In this document: positions 45,895-55,516 of the stretch, piece by piece
How the letters are laid out: every line of letters starts with the position of its first letter
Numbering within the stretch: the stretch's first letter is position 1
Origin: Terriglobales bacterium
GTDB taxonomy: Bacteria; Acidobacteriota; Terriglobia; Terriglobales; Acidobacteriaceae
Reading direction: 5' to 3'
DNA: 64,000 nucleotides
NCBI GenBank assembly: GCA_035651655.1
Contig: DASRFG010000023.1
Span: 248,001-312,000 of the forward strand
Made by a program: the position numbers and the translations under genes
The notes under the pieces: generated by a model
Told to the model about the DNA's origin: nothing
The model's input: the letters and a program-made list of their open reading frames with translations, nothing else
Databases searched by the model: none

Positions 45895-46577
45895 GCCGAA
45901 GCTTTACCGTTCTTCCTTCCGGACAACTCCTTCCCTTCAGGCTAAACTATGAGACGTTGAGGGTCCTCTCCCAATTCGTGACCGCAGCCACTGACGCGCG
46001 CCAGTTTCCTGTCCCAGTAGCGCCGGAGGTTGCGTTTCTCGGGCGTTCTAATGTGGGGAAATCCAGTGTTATCAATTCCCTGCTCGGATCCAAGGTGGCG
46101 CGCACCAGTTCCACCCCAGGTCGCACTCGCAGCATTAACTTTTACTCGGTGCGATGGCCGGGCAGACCCCGGCCGGAAGTGATGTTCACCGATCTTCCGG
46201 GATATGGATATGCAAAGCTCTCGCGCGAGATTTCGGCGGAATGGCCGAGCTTCATAGAGCCTTATTTGAAGGAACGTTCCAACCTGGCACTTTGTGTGGT
46301 GCTGGTGGATTCGAATATTCCACCGCAAAAATCCGACGAGCAACTGTGCGAGGCCTTACATAGTTACGGGCGTCCGTTTGTGGCGGTGGCGACCAAGTCT
46401 GATCGTGTTTCCGGCAACCAGCTTCGGCAATCGCTGCAAACTCTGGCACAAGCGCTGGGAACAGAACGAATTCTTACCTATTCCGCGCGCAGCGGGCACG
46501 GACGCGAAGAACTATGGCAGCAAATTCGCGCCGCGACGGACGCTCTGGCCGGAGTGGCCAAGGCCGAACTGCCCTGA
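45891..46577 (+). CDS. engB: Ribosome-biogenesis GTPase EngB (YsxC/YihA)
   Basis: EngB is a small essential GTPase for 50S ribosome assembly. In 228 residues there are G1 GRSNVGKS at 51-58, G2 TPGRTRSINFY near 74, G3 DLPGYG near 100, and G4 TKSD near 160. The N-terminus is longer than usual; GTG 45891 is the earliest start and overlaps doxX, so an internal start (for example near residue 22) is possible. Length and motif order otherwise fit. Confidence 0.92.
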   Translation: MSRSFTVLPSGQLLPFRLNYETLRVLSQFVTAATDARQFPVPVAPEVAFLGRSNVGKSSVINSLLGSKVARTSSTPGRTRSINFYSVRWPGRPRPEVMFTDLPGYGYAKLSREISAEWPSFIEPYLKERSNLALCVVLVDSNIPPQKSDEQLCEALHSYGRPFVAVATKSDRVSGNQLRQSLQTLAQALGTERILTYSARSGHGREELWQQIRAATDALAGVAKAELP

Positions 46578-46634
46578 AGTTAGTGCATCGTAGTCCTTCG
46601 TAATCTGCTGACCCTGCCTGGCGGACAGCACACT

Positions 46635-46694
46635 TTTCTCAGCATGGCGACGGCGGTCGAACTTGGCCGCGGCGGTCGTTCTATGTCTGAGAAA
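46635..46694 (+). promoter_or_regulatory. Inverted repeat enclosing the PilZ start region
   Basis: TTTCTCAG (46635-46642) and CTGAGAAA (46687-46694) are perfectly complementary, and the last A is the first base of the PilZ ATG. A folded leader could mask the start; the enclosed 44 nt hold a duplicated CGGCGGTCG. Confidence 0.35.
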
Positions 46695-47620
46695 TGCCGG
46701 AAAGCGGTACATCAGCGGCGAAGGTGGAAGGCTTGCCCGTGAGAGTTTGGGGCATGGGTTCTGATGGAAAGCCATTCAGCGTCACCGCGCTGGCCAGTGA
46801 GTTGAGTTCCCATGGGGCGCGGCTGGACGGGATCAATTCAATCAAGAGCGTGGGCGAAATTGTCGGCGTTCAATATCAGGAACAAAAGGCGCGTTTTCGT
46901 GTGGTATGGATAGGTCCTCAGGGCACACCCACCGATCAGATCGGCATCCGCGCCTTGGAGCCAGAAAAGTGCATCTGGCAACAGGCTCTGCCGTCCGCAC
47001 TGCAACAAGAGCGCCTTATAGGATTCACAGTTGCGGGCGCACAGCAGCGCGAGCGTAGGCAGCACGTGCGATACCGCATTCCGGGCGACGTCGGCTTCCT
47101 CGCGCCAGGATGTGAACGGAGTACCTGGGGTAAATTGGCGGACCTGAGCCTCGGCGGTTGTTACATCGAAGTGGCCATGCCTGCACCCAAGAACAGCAAG
47201 GTTGAACTCAGGCTTCAGGCGCGGGGACTGGAATTCGCCGTTTCCGGCGAGGTGCGAACCTCAGTGACGGGTCTGGGAATGGGCGTGGAATTTACCGCAT
47301 TCAAAGGCGATGCTCGCCAGCGTCTTGAGGAAATACTCAGTCAAGCCCGGCCTAAGATTTTAGGCAAGACGTCCCCGACCCCAGAGCCGGCGACACAAAC
47401 CAGCAGTCCTTCGAATTCCGGGCTGGCACTGGAAGTTCCGGCGCCGCAAGCCACAGAAGCGCCACCTCCAGCAACCAATCGTGCCCGGGCGCCGAAGTCA
47501 CAATGCGATCCCGTAAAATTTCTGGCAGCCGTGCGAGAATTTTTCAGCGAAAACGATTTGCTTACCAGAGAAGAGTTTAGGCGGTTTTTGGAGCAATCCA
47601 AGGGTGCCGATCCTGAATAG
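46694..47620 (+). CDS. PilZ-domain protein, probable c-di-GMP receptor
   Basis: A 308-residue protein with an N-terminal degenerate PilZ-like beta domain (about 10-80) and a canonical PilZ domain near 118-215 with RRQHVRYRIPG and DLSLGGCYIE, both c-di-GMP-binding motifs. A Pro/Ala-rich linker (about 225-265) and a C-terminal helical tail follow. This architecture is frequent in Acidobacteriota. It stands directly before the UDP-sugar genes (uxs, ugd), so it may control polysaccharide production. Confidence 0.8.
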   Translation: MPESGTSAAKVEGLPVRVWGMGSDGKPFSVTALASELSSHGARLDGINSIKSVGEIVGVQYQEQKARFRVVWIGPQGTPTDQIGIRALEPEKCIWQQALPSALQQERLIGFTVAGAQQRERRQHVRYRIPGDVGFLAPGCERSTWGKLADLSLGGCYIEVAMPAPKNSKVELRLQARGLEFAVSGEVRTSVTGLGMGVEFTAFKGDARQRLEEILSQARPKILGKTSPTPEPATQTSSPSNSGLALEVPAPQATEAPPPATNRARAPKSQCDPVKFLAAVREFFSENDLLTREEFRRFLEQSKGADPE

Positions 47621-47644
47621 CGCACGAGGCGCTCACTGCCTCAG

Positions 47645-48607
47645 TCACTTTCTTGCTGCCTGCTCCAGGCTTGACACTGCTTTCCTGAAGTAGTCGAGCG
47701 ACAGCTTGAGGCCGTGATCCAGGTCAATTTTCGGCTCCCAGCCCAGCACAGAGCGTGCCTTGGTGATGTCGGGCCGACGCTGCTTGGGATCGTCTTGTGG
47801 TAGCGGCAGAAATTTCAGCTTGCTCTTGGAATCAGTTACATCGAGCACGCGGCGCGCGCATTCCAGAATGGTGAATTCCGCTGGGTTACCGATGTTGACT
47901 GGGCCAGCCTCGTCAGACCAGGCGAGCCGCAAGAGGCCGTCAATCTCATCAGAGACGTAGCAAAAGCTGCGAGTCTGACTGCCATCGCCGTAAATGGTAA
48001 GTTCCTCGCCGCGCAATGCTTGCTTCATGAAGTTAGGAATTACCCGGCCGTCATTGATCTGCATGCGCGGGCCGTAGGTATTAAAAATGCGAGCGATGCG
48101 GGTGTTCACCTGGTGATAACGACGATAGGCGACCGTCGCCGCCTCGGAGAAACGCTTGGCTTCGTCGTACACCGACCGGGGGCCGATGGGATTCACGTGT
48201 CCCCAATAAGTTTCCTTTTGGGGATGCTCTTCGGGATCGCCGTAACACTCCGAGGTAGAAGAAAGGAAAAAACCGGCCCCGTATTTGTGAGCAACCTCCA
48301 AGGCGTTGAATGTTCCCAACGAGCCCACCTTCAACGTGGCGATGCCGTGGATGCCGTAGTCAACCGGGCTGGCCGGCGAGGCCAGATGAAAAACATAATT
48401 CACCTTACCGAAGTCGAACGGTTCGCAGATGTCGTGCTGTTGCAGTTCAAAACGCGACTCGGCCCGCAGGTGCTCAAGATTACTGGTGTTTCCGGTGAGC
48501 AGATTATCTACTGCGATTACCGAATGGCCGTCAGCCAGAAGGGCATCGCACAAATGTGAGCCCAGAAAGCCGGCGCCTCCAGTTACCAGTACGCGCAGCT
48601 TGCTCAT
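47645..48607 (-). CDS. uxs: UDP-glucuronate decarboxylase (UDP-xylose synthase)
   Basis: An extended SDR/epimerase-family enzyme of 320 residues that converts UDP-glucuronate to UDP-xylose. Motifs: Rossmann [11 protein letters not shown] at 9-19, the family-specific HLASPASP near 74, [10 protein letters not shown] near 115, and the catalytic YDEAK near 147. The C-terminus ([16 protein letters not shown]) is typical. It lies 9 nt downstream of ugd on the same strand, so the product of ugd feeds this enzyme. Confidence 0.92.
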   Translation of the reverse strand: MSKLRVLVTGGAGFLGSHLCDALLADGHSVIAVDNLLTGNTSNLEHLRAESRFELQQHDICEPFDFGKVNYVFHLASPASPVDYGIHGIATLKVGSLGTFNALEVAHKYGAGFFLSSTSECYGDPEEHPQKETYWGHVNPIGPRSVYDEAKRFSEAATVAYRRYHQVNTRIARIFNTYGPRMQINDGRVIPNFMKQALRGEELTIYGDGSQTRSFCYVSDEIDGLLRLAWSDEAGPVNIGNPAEFTILECARRVLDVTDSKSKLKFLPLPQDDPKQRRPDITKARSVLGWEPKIDLDHGLKLSLDYFRKAVSSLEQAARK

Positions 48608-48616
48608 AGGTGGGAG

Positions 48617-50026
48617 TTATTCAGTTCCTTGGCCGCTTCCCGCGCGGGCAGGCTGACTTTTCGGCGCAGCAAGGGGCCGTCCGACGCTGTAATAGAAAAA
48701 TCCTCGTGCCGCCATGTCCTCGGGACGGTACATGTTCCTGCCATCAACCACGATAGGATAACGCATCACGGTTTGAACACGATCGAGATCCAGAGAAGCA
48801 AACTCCTCCCAGTCAGTGAGCACTAGAAGAGCATCGGCACCCTCAGCGGCTTCATACGCGTTGGCCGCGAAGTTCACCCGATCGCCCAGAACCTCTCGCG
48901 CACGCTCGATAGCGGCAGGATCGTAGGCTGACACCTGGCTTCCCTCTTTCAACAGCAGTTCGATCAACTCCATCGCCGGAGATTCGCGAATGTCGTCAGT
49001 GCCCCCCTTGAAGGCGAGGCCGAGCACCGCCAGCCGTTTTCCCTTGAGGGTCCACAATGCATTGCGAACCTTGCGCACAAAGCGCTGCCGCTGGTCTTCG
49101 TTAATACGGATTACCTCATCAAGCAGGCGAAAGTCGTAACCACTGTCACGCGCAACAGCGCGGAATGCCATCAGGTCTTTGGGGAAGCACGAGCCACCAT
49201 AACCGACTCCCGGACGCAAGAAGCGTCGCCCGATGCGGGAATCCGATCCAACCCCCTGGCACACCTGCTCCACGTCAGCGCCAACACTCTCGCAGACCGA
49301 AGCAACTGCGTTGATAAACGAAATCTTCATCGCCAAAAAGGCATTAGAAGCATGCTTGATGAGCTCGGCACTCTTCGCGCTGGTCACAATCACCGGCGGG
49401 GGAAAGTTGGCCCCATCTGGCTCCGGGATGACATTTTTCCCGCGATAGTAGCTGCCATTGGAGAGTGGCTCATAAACCTGACGTAAAACAGCCGCACAGC
49501 GCTCGTTGTCCACACCGAGAACGATGCGGTCGGGGTAGAGGAAGTCTGTAACTGCCGTGCCTTCGCGCAGAAATTCTGGATTGGACGCCACGTCAAAGGA
49601 GTTTGCCGACGCGCCATTCAATAGCATTACCTTTTGAATCCAGGTACTGGTGTAGACAGGTACGGTGCTCTTCTCCACGACCACCTTATAGCCGCCGTTC
49701 AGGGCGCCTGCGATCTCGCGCGCGACAGACTCCACGTAGGAGAGATCGGCCTCCCCGTGCTCGGTGGGAGGAGTGCCGACTGCAATAAAGATTACAGAAC
49801 TGTCTCTCGCGGCCCTCGCCAGATCATCCGAAAACAGCAATCGCGATCCGCGATGGCGTTGCAGCAGTTCCGGAAGGAAACGTTCATGGATGGGAACAGT
49901 GCCGTTCTCCAAGGCTTTTAATTTGGTTTGATCATTGTCCACCAGAACCACTTGGTGGCCCAATTCAGCAAAACAGGCGCCGGCAACCAATCCGACGTAT
50001 CCCGATCCTACAATGGCAATTTGCAT
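48617..50026 (-). CDS. ugd: UDP-glucose 6-dehydrogenase
   Basis: Ugd oxidises UDP-glucose to UDP-glucuronate in two NAD-dependent steps. The 469-residue protein has VGSGYVGLVAGAC at 5-17, the catalytic Cys in GVGYGGSCFPKDL near residue 270, and the C-terminal UDP-binding domain (AVLGLAFKGGTDDIRESPA near 335). The C-terminus is extended by about 15 Ser/Pro/Ala/Gly-rich residues. It is upstream of uxs in the same operon and divergent from the epimerase gene. Confidence 0.95.
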   Translation of the reverse strand: MQIAIVGSGYVGLVAGACFAELGHQVVLVDNDQTKLKALENGTVPIHERFLPELLQRHRGSRLLFSDDLARAARDSSVIFIAVGTPPTEHGEADLSYVESVAREIAGALNGGYKVVVEKSTVPVYTSTWIQKVMLLNGASANSFDVASNPEFLREGTAVTDFLYPDRIVLGVDNERCAAVLRQVYEPLSNGSYYRGKNVIPEPDGANFPPPVIVTSAKSAELIKHASNAFLAMKISFINAVASVCESVGADVEQVCQGVGSDSRIGRRFLRPGVGYGGSCFPKDLMAFRAVARDSGYDFRLLDEVIRINEDQRQRFVRKVRNALWTLKGKRLAVLGLAFKGGTDDIRESPAMELIELLLKEGSQVSAYDPAAIERAREVLGDRVNFAANAYEAAEGADALLVLTDWEEFASLDLDRVQTVMRYPIVVDGRNMYRPEDMAARGFFYYSVGRPLAAPKSQPARAGSGQGTE

Positions 50027-50197
50027 TGAATGATACCCACTATTAGGAACTAGCTTTTTTCTTAGGAAGTTGCCCGGCTATATTGCACACAAGTGAATAC
50101 GCCGTGCTGCTCATTTCAAGTTCAACCTAGCTGTAATCAGCAGAATAGTAGCAGTTTCGCTCGAGCCGTGCGTTCATTTTTCGCTTATCATTCTGCC

Positions 50198-51178
50198 ATG
50201 GCCACATACTTGGTCACGGGTGTTGCTGGATTCATCGGATCAGCACTGGCGCGTGCTCTGATCAAAAATGGGGGCAAAGTCCGAGGTCTCGATAATTTTT
50301 CCACCGGCCATCGCGAGAATCTGGACGAAATCGCTCGTGAGCTCGACTTTCGGGAATTAGATCTGCTTGACAAACAGGGCGTTAAGCAGGCCTGCGAAGG
50401 AGTGGATTATGTGCTGCACCAGGCAGCGATCGCGTCCGTGCCGCGATCCGTCGCCCAGCCGCTAGAAAGCAACCGCAGCAATGTGGATGGCACGCTCAAT
50501 TTGCTGGTGGCTGCCGGTGAGGCCAAGGTCAAACGTCTAATCTATGCCGGGTCATCCTCGGCATACGGCGACACGCCCACCCTGCCTAAACGCGAAGACA
50601 TGCCGCCTGATCCAATCTCTCCCTACGCGGTTTCAAAGCTGGCGGGTGAGATGTACATGCGGTGCTTTTATCGAGTGTATGGATTGGAAACCGTTTGCCT
50701 GCGCTATTTCAACGTGTTCGGCCCCAGGCAGGACCCAAACTCACCCTATTCGGGTGTCCTGGCCCGCTTCATCATGATGATGCTGCGCGGAGAACAGCCC
50801 ACGATTTTCGGCGATGGTGAGCAGAGCCGCGATTTTACCTACGTGGACAATGCAGTTGATGCCAACGTGCTGGCGTGTGCCGCGCCCGCCAACGAAGTGG
50901 CGGGGAAAGTCTTTAATATTGCCAACGGACACCGCATTTCGCTCAACCAGACGGTGACTCTTCTAAAAAAAATGACGGGTTACAGCGGCCCTGTCCATCA
51001 CGGCCCGGAGCGCGCCGGCGACATCAAACACTCACTTGCTGACGTGTCACTGGCCGCTAAACACCTGGGATATCACGCACGGGTTGGGTTTGAAGATGGA
51101 CTGCAACGTACTGTCGCCTGGTATCGGGAGCAAATGGGGACCCCGAGCGTAGCGGTGAGCAGAAAAATCGGCAGCTAG
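50198..51178 (+). CDS. NAD-dependent UDP-sugar epimerase
   Basis: A 326-residue extended SDR protein related to UDP-glucuronate/UDP-N-acetylglucosamine 4-epimerases (WbpP/GalE type). Motifs are GVAGFIGSALA at 7-17, the YAGSSSAYGD strand near 120, the catalytic YAVSK near 145, and RYFNVFGPRQDPNSPYSGV near 172. The substrate may be UDP-GlcA or UDP-GlcNAc. ATG 50198 is chosen although no SD is clear; the frame is open to 50093. It is divergent from ugd and with it serves surface polysaccharide precursors. Confidence 0.88.
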   Translation: MATYLVTGVAGFIGSALARALIKNGGKVRGLDNFSTGHRENLDEIARELDFRELDLLDKQGVKQACEGVDYVLHQAAIASVPRSVAQPLESNRSNVDGTLNLLVAAGEAKVKRLIYAGSSSAYGDTPTLPKREDMPPDPISPYAVSKLAGEMYMRCFYRVYGLETVCLRYFNVFGPRQDPNSPYSGVLARFIMMMLRGEQPTIFGDGEQSRDFTYVDNAVDANVLACAAPANEVAGKVFNIANGHRISLNQTVTLLKKMTGYSGPVHHGPERAGDIKHSLADVSLAAKHLGYHARVGFEDGLQRTVAWYREQMGTPSVAVSRKIGS

Positions 51179-51263
51179 CCCCTCTCCTCCCTCTTTTGGT
51201 CTGATGGTCTACCTACTTTCGTGATCTTCGGCCCGCACAAAACGGCAGATAACATGAGCGATT

Positions 51264-51950
51264 ATGACGCTGGAATCGGTTGTCCTCTCCAACGACTGGC
51301 AAGCGATCAGCGTCTTGGGAAGCGTTCTCGGCAACTTAAGAATCGGCGTTCACGTTGACGCCGAACCAGCCACAGCGCATGACCGTCTGCTCCGCTCCAA
51401 ATATGACGCGGTGATCGTTGACTGTGAAGTGCCTGGGGCAGAGGAATTTTTGCGTACACTGCGCATGAATCCATCCTGCCGCAGTTCTGTCCCGATGGCC
51501 ATCGCGAGCAGCGGTGTGGGACTTGCCCAGCTCTCCGAACTAGGAGCGCGGTTCGTGCTGGAAAAACCAATTGCTCTCGAACAGGCAGTCCGCACTCTTT
51601 CCGCGGCCCGCAATATGATGCTGCGTGGCAGGCTTCGCTATTTTCGGCAGGAGGTAAAGATTCCCGTGGCACTCACCTTCGCCGAGAGAGAACGTATGGA
51701 TGGGGTAATCACCAATCTTAGCCAGGGCGGGGTTGGCCTACGCATGGCGGGATCACTGGATCCTGAGGAAGGCATGCGTCTGCGCTTCGACCTGCCGGAA
51801 ATTGACAGTTTCGTGGAAGCCCGCGGCGAAATTGCGTGGACTGACGCCCGCGGCAACATCGGCATTCGCTTCAGCCAAATCTCTGAGCGTATGCAGCGCA
51901 ACCTGGAGCAGTGGCTGGCAACAAAATACTTCGCAGGGATGAATGCCTGA
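51264..51950 (+). CDS. Receiver-PilZ fusion protein
   Basis: A 228-residue two-domain protein. Residues 5-120 form a REC-like domain with Asp53 in YDAVIVDCEVPG and Lys near 100 in VLEKPI; of the acidic pair only one Asp (SNDW) is seen, so phosphorylation is possible but not sure. A PilZ domain follows (about 122-225) with the R-rich RLRYFRQEVKIPV start and NLSQGGVGLRM, the c-di-GMP motif. This links a phospho-signal or protein partner to c-di-GMP output. It stands next to the UDP-sugar cluster. Confidence 0.8.
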   Translation: MTLESVVLSNDWQAISVLGSVLGNLRIGVHVDAEPATAHDRLLRSKYDAVIVDCEVPGAEEFLRTLRMNPSCRSSVPMAIASSGVGLAQLSELGARFVLEKPIALEQAVRTLSAARNMMLRGRLRYFRQEVKIPVALTFAERERMDGVITNLSQGGVGLRMAGSLDPEEGMRLRFDLPEIDSFVEARGEIAWTDARGNIGIRFSQISERMQRNLEQWLATKYFAGMNA

Positions 51951-51986
51951 GCGGTCCTGATTTTCGGATAATTCTCAGCCCGTGCG

Positions 51987-52361
51987 CTAGCTTGCAGAAC
52001 TGATTTCTTCTTCGGCGTCGCGCAAGGACTTTATCCGTGCTGCGCGGTCGCGGGCGATCAGTTGCCGAAGATCGTAGTCGTAAGGCCCAAATCCGTGGAA
52101 TGTAGCTTCGTCGAACAAGCGCTTGATGCCGCACCCCAGGCAGACCTGATACGAATAACCTTCCACCCGGATAGGCCAGCTCATCTTGCGATGCCAGCAA
52201 CCACGCATTAAAACCACAGCTGCAGCAGCAACCCCGGTACCTACCACGCCGATGGGCCACAACCAGCGGGAAACGCCTTTCCGGCCATTTTGCTTCTTGC
52301 TGGGGTCGTCAGACGCAATAATGCGTAGTTTTCTAACCAGCGGTAAACCGATACTTACCAT
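51987..52361 (-). CDS. Hypothetical protein with one membrane segment
   Basis: A 124-residue protein with a basic N-terminus, a membrane helix (about residues 34-52) and a cysteine-rich patch CWHRK...CLGCGIKRLF that could bind metal or resemble a short zinc ribbon. The C-terminus is charged and helical. No family is recognised; the annotation rests on coding potential. Confidence 0.45.
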   Translation of the reverse strand: MVSIGLPLVRKLRIIASDDPSKKQNGRKGVSRWLWPIGVVGTGVAAAAVVLMRGCWHRKMSWPIRVEGYSYQVCLGCGIKRLFDEATFHGFGPYDYDLRQLIARDRAARIKSLRDAEEEISSAS

Positions 52362-52621
52362 ACCACCTTCCCGGGACTACTCAGCATAGGCTGAAAACGA
52401 CTGCGGCACAATTGAAGAAAGGTGCAAGAGCGATTCCATCCCCATAAACCCGAGGCGGGTGTGCCTTACCACTCCGACAAAGACACGTAAGTGTCCTAGT
52501 TCTCTTGACTTAGGCAAGCCATGGCCGCCGGTAGACCAGAAGCCTCAAAGTTTAAGGACGAGCGCCTTGCAAACGATGGCGCAACACATTGCACATTCTT
52601 GGTGATGGATGGGCCAGCTGC

Positions 52622-53089
52622 TCAGTGCTTTAGATTCCAGAAACCGGCAAATGTGGATCCGGCCGCGTTGCATGCGGGTACCCAGCGTTCCAGTTTGTGA
52701 TGGCCGGTGCGGTGCAATAAATAGCTGGTCAGCAGCGGTCCGCCTACTCCAAATCCATAACTGAATGCAACCTGCCCACCCCAACCGCGGTTGACAAAGA
52801 CCGCGCCGAACGGATTCAGCTCATTAATGGGCCTGCCGTGCTGAGCGCGGCGAGTGGTGACGGCGTCAAAAGTCTCCGCTGCCAGGTTCCACGAGTGCAG
52901 TACTCCATTTCGTTTATCAAAAAAGACGTGCTGTTCGTCCAAAGGCGCTGGCTGCGAAAGCACTCCGCTAAGCGGTGGTTGCGATTCCCTAACAATTGTG
53001 GGCGTTGGGGGGGCGTTCAGTCGAGCTTCCTGTGCAGCACTATGCAAACCGAGTGCGATGAGCAGTACGCCACAGCCCACAATTCGCAT
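52622..53089 (-). CDS. Exported hypothetical protein (155 aa)
   Basis: A 155-residue protein with a signal peptide (about 1-19, ending SAAQ) and a short Pro-rich segment. The C-terminal part has a TM-like glycine-rich stretch VAFSYGFGVGGPLLTSYLL and RTGHHKLERWVPACNA. No family is recognised. Monocistronic; divergent from the phosphoesterase leader. Confidence 0.5.
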   Translation of the reverse strand: MRIVGCGVLLIALGLHSAAQEARLNAPPTPTIVRESQPPLSGVLSQPAPLDEQHVFFDKRNGVLHSWNLAAETFDAVTTRRAQHGRPINELNPFGAVFVNRGWGGQVAFSYGFGVGGPLLTSYLLHRTGHHKLERWVPACNAAGSTFAGFWNLKH

Positions 53090-53161
53090 CTAGCCGGCCT
53101 TTTCTGGGGGAATAGTCGACTATAGCCCGCTCCTCTGGAGGCGTCTCTAGGCTAAAACCCT

Positions 53162-53223
53162 GAGAAATGAGACCAAAGCTGCCGGATGCAACAGCAACAC
53201 GTGAGCAGGGCATCTCATGTCTC
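53162..53223 (+). promoter_or_regulatory. Structured leader upstream of the first tandem phosphoesterase
   Basis: GAGAAATGAGA (53162-53172) can pair with TCTCATGTCTC (53213-53223), 10 of 11 positions; within it GATGC (53185-53189) can pair with GCATC (53210-53214) as an alternative, and CTGC (53179-53182) with GCAG (53205-53208). The embedded motif 53176-53197 (with GATGCAACAG) recurs upstream of the paralogue at 55.5 kb. This is a possible regulatory RNA or operator, not a known class. Confidence 0.4.
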
Positions 53224-53273
53224 GCAGTACCGATCCACACCAAGGGGTCGTTCCCCAGGAGTAGCGCCCGCCA

Positions 53274-55373
53274 ATGAGAGCTGTCCTAGCGATTAGTCTT
53301 GTATTTACAGGTCTAACTTTTCTGAGTGGATGTAATGCAGTAAAAGATTCTGGCGGACAGCCTCCTCCTCCTCCGCAGGAAACATTAACGGTTAATCTGG
53401 CAGGCACGGGCACGGGCACCGTGACCAGCACACCCGCTGGCATGAATTGCACTACAGGTTCTTGCAGCGCAACTTTTCAGCAAGGAACTGCGATCACGCT
53501 CGCTGCTGCACCGGCTCAAAATTCAACCTTTGGTGGGTGGAGCGGCGCCTGCAGTGGTATTGGCGCATGCCGATTGACGCTGAGCGCCAATCAGTCGGTA
53601 ACTGCGACTTTCACCAAGAGCAGCCCCGGCGGTGACATCACCTCGATTAATCACATCATCATCATGTCGCAGGAAAACCGGTCGTTTGACCACTATTTCG
53701 GACATCTGATGGACTATTGGGTGAAGAACAATTACCCACAGGCGACAAATGGAACCACCCTTGATGGAGAGCCGTCTACCAATCCGGTGCCGGGTTCCTG
53801 CACCGGCGCAGCTGATTTTTGCAACGTCGGAAACCCGCCTGCATCAGGTTTAGCCAGCGCCATCCTGCCGATCTATCACGCAAGAAGCATGTGCATTGAA
53901 AATCCCAGTCCGTCATGGGATGAGAGTCACACGGACTTTAACTGGCACGCGAACTGGTCGGGATCTATTCCTCCTGCTTACCTTGGAGACGGCTTTGCTC
54001 ACACAGCTGGACAGGAAGGCCCGGTTACGCCGTCAAGTCCGCCTCCGATTGATCTGGCTGGATCACGGGTGATGGGCTATTACACCGGCGATGATCTTAA
54101 CTACTACTATTTCATGGCTTCGAATTTCGGAACTTCGGACCGCTGGTTCTCGCCCATCATGTCGCGCACTCAGCCCAACCGCATGTATATGCTAGCGGGC
54201 ACTTCGGCGGGGCATACGTATCCGTTGCATGGACCCTCTAAAGGTAATCCTGGTGACAAACCTCTGGCGGTGAAGACGATTTTCGAAGCACTGGATGCCA
54301 ATAGTATCTCCTATAAAATATATGTACACCCGACCTCACAAAAGCCAGGTCAACCTCCGCCGTGTACCACTGCTCCCTGTTTGTTCGGACAGAGCTACAT
54401 CAATATGTTCCAATACGGAGGAACTATTCTCCACACGCATCCCGAGAGAATAGTAACCACAGATCAATTCATCTTAGACGCCCAAAATGGCACCCTGCCG
54501 CAGGTGGCCTACATTGATCCCCCATCTGAATCGTCACTCGACGAACATCCTTCGGACAGCACCCAATTTCCCGTCCAGATCCAAGCTGGCGCCAAGTTCG
54601 TTGCATCTTTGATCAATAGCGTGATGTCCGGGCCATCTTGGAAAGACTCGGCGTTCATCTTTACGTTCGACGAAGCCGGCGGGTTATTCGACCACGTTTC
54701 ACCACAAGTAAAGGGAACCAATGACCCAGGGAATATCGCGGTCAGCCCGGACAACATAGCCCCGATTGACTTGAGACCCGGAGATAAGTGCCTGATCCCA
54801 GACGGCACTCCTACCGGTCACCCGAACACAAGTCTCGCGGCTTGCAATTTCGAGGCTACTGGTTACCGCTTACCTCTAATTGTGATTTCACCCTTCGCCA
54901 AGAAGAACTACGTTTCCCACACACCTATGGATTACACGGCCATGCTCAAGCTTATTGAGACGCGCTTTGGACTCCCACCACTGACCGCCCGCGATGCCGC
55001 TCAGCCGGACATGACCGAGTTCTTTGATTTCGTGAACGTACCCTGGGCTACACCGCCAACTCCTCCTACGCAGGTGATGAACGGCCCTTGTTTTTTCCCG
55101 AACATCACAATTGGGCCACCCGCGCCCATCACCGTAGTTGCCGGCCAGTCTCAACAATTCACCGTGACAGCAAACGATCCCCCAATGCTTAACAGCGTGT
55201 CATGGTATGTGGATAACATCCTGAACGGAAATGCCACGGTGGGGACGATCACGGACAGCGGCTTCTATACTGCGCCTCAACTGGTAACAGTACCCGAGAC
55301 ACATAAGATCACAGTGCTCAGTAATTCGAGCACTCCAGTAGCTAGCAGCGAAGACATAACGGTTTCTCCCTAG
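53274..55373 (+). CDS. Exported phosphoesterase with InlB-type repeat and C-terminal Ig-like domain
   Basis: A 699-residue lipoprotein: signal peptide with lipobox LSGC at about residue 20, a beta domain (about 35-115) resembling the divergent InlB B-repeat (GTGTVTSTPAGMNC, then FGGWSGACSG), then a phospholipase-C/phosphoesterase domain (about 125-600) with MSQENRSFDHYFG as first metal motif and FTFDEAGGLFDHV as a later one. A C-terminal Ig-like region (about 610-699) follows. It may hydrolyse phospholipids or phosphate esters at the cell surface. It is the first of two tandem paralogues. Confidence 0.85.
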   Translation: MRAVLAISLVFTGLTFLSGCNAVKDSGGQPPPPPQETLTVNLAGTGTGTVTSTPAGMNCTTGSCSATFQQGTAITLAAAPAQNSTFGGWSGACSGIGACRLTLSANQSVTATFTKSSPGGDITSINHIIIMSQENRSFDHYFGHLMDYWVKNNYPQATNGTTLDGEPSTNPVPGSCTGAADFCNVGNPPASGLASAILPIYHARSMCIENPSPSWDESHTDFNWHANWSGSIPPAYLGDGFAHTAGQEGPVTPSSPPPIDLAGSRVMGYYTGDDLNYYYFMASNFGTSDRWFSPIMSRTQPNRMYMLAGTSAGHTYPLHGPSKGNPGDKPLAVKTIFEALDANSISYKIYVHPTSQKPGQPPPCTTAPCLFGQSYINMFQYGGTILHTHPERIVTTDQFILDAQNGTLPQVAYIDPPSESSLDEHPSDSTQFPVQIQAGAKFVASLINSVMSGPSWKDSAFIFTFDEAGGLFDHVSPQVKGTNDPGNIAVSPDNIAPIDLRPGDKCLIPDGTPTGHPNTSLAACNFEATGYRLPLIVISPFAKKNYVSHTPMDYTAMLKLIETRFGLPPLTARDAAQPDMTEFFDFVNVPWATPPTPPTQVMNGPCFFPNITIGPPAPITVVAGQSQQFTVTANDPPMLNSVSWYVDNILNGNATVGTITDSGFYTAPQLVTVPETHKITVLSNSSTPVASSEDITVSP

Positions 55374-55516
55374 TAGCGCAGAAGCAGTGCGCAACACCGG
55401 AATTTGCAGAAAGCTGTAACACGTAAGGCTCAACTCGAAAATGAACCGAACGGTGGAGCGGTAGCTGCCTTTAATTGGTGATAATTTCGGCATAGTGGAA
55501 GTTACTCGGCCAAGCG

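Noticed and set aside
52390-52560. Possible GEMM (c-di-GMP) riboswitch suggested by GGCAAGCC-like sequence
   Set aside because: The other conserved blocks of the riboswitch (GGCAAACC pairing arm, CGCAAAGCC) are missing on both strands.
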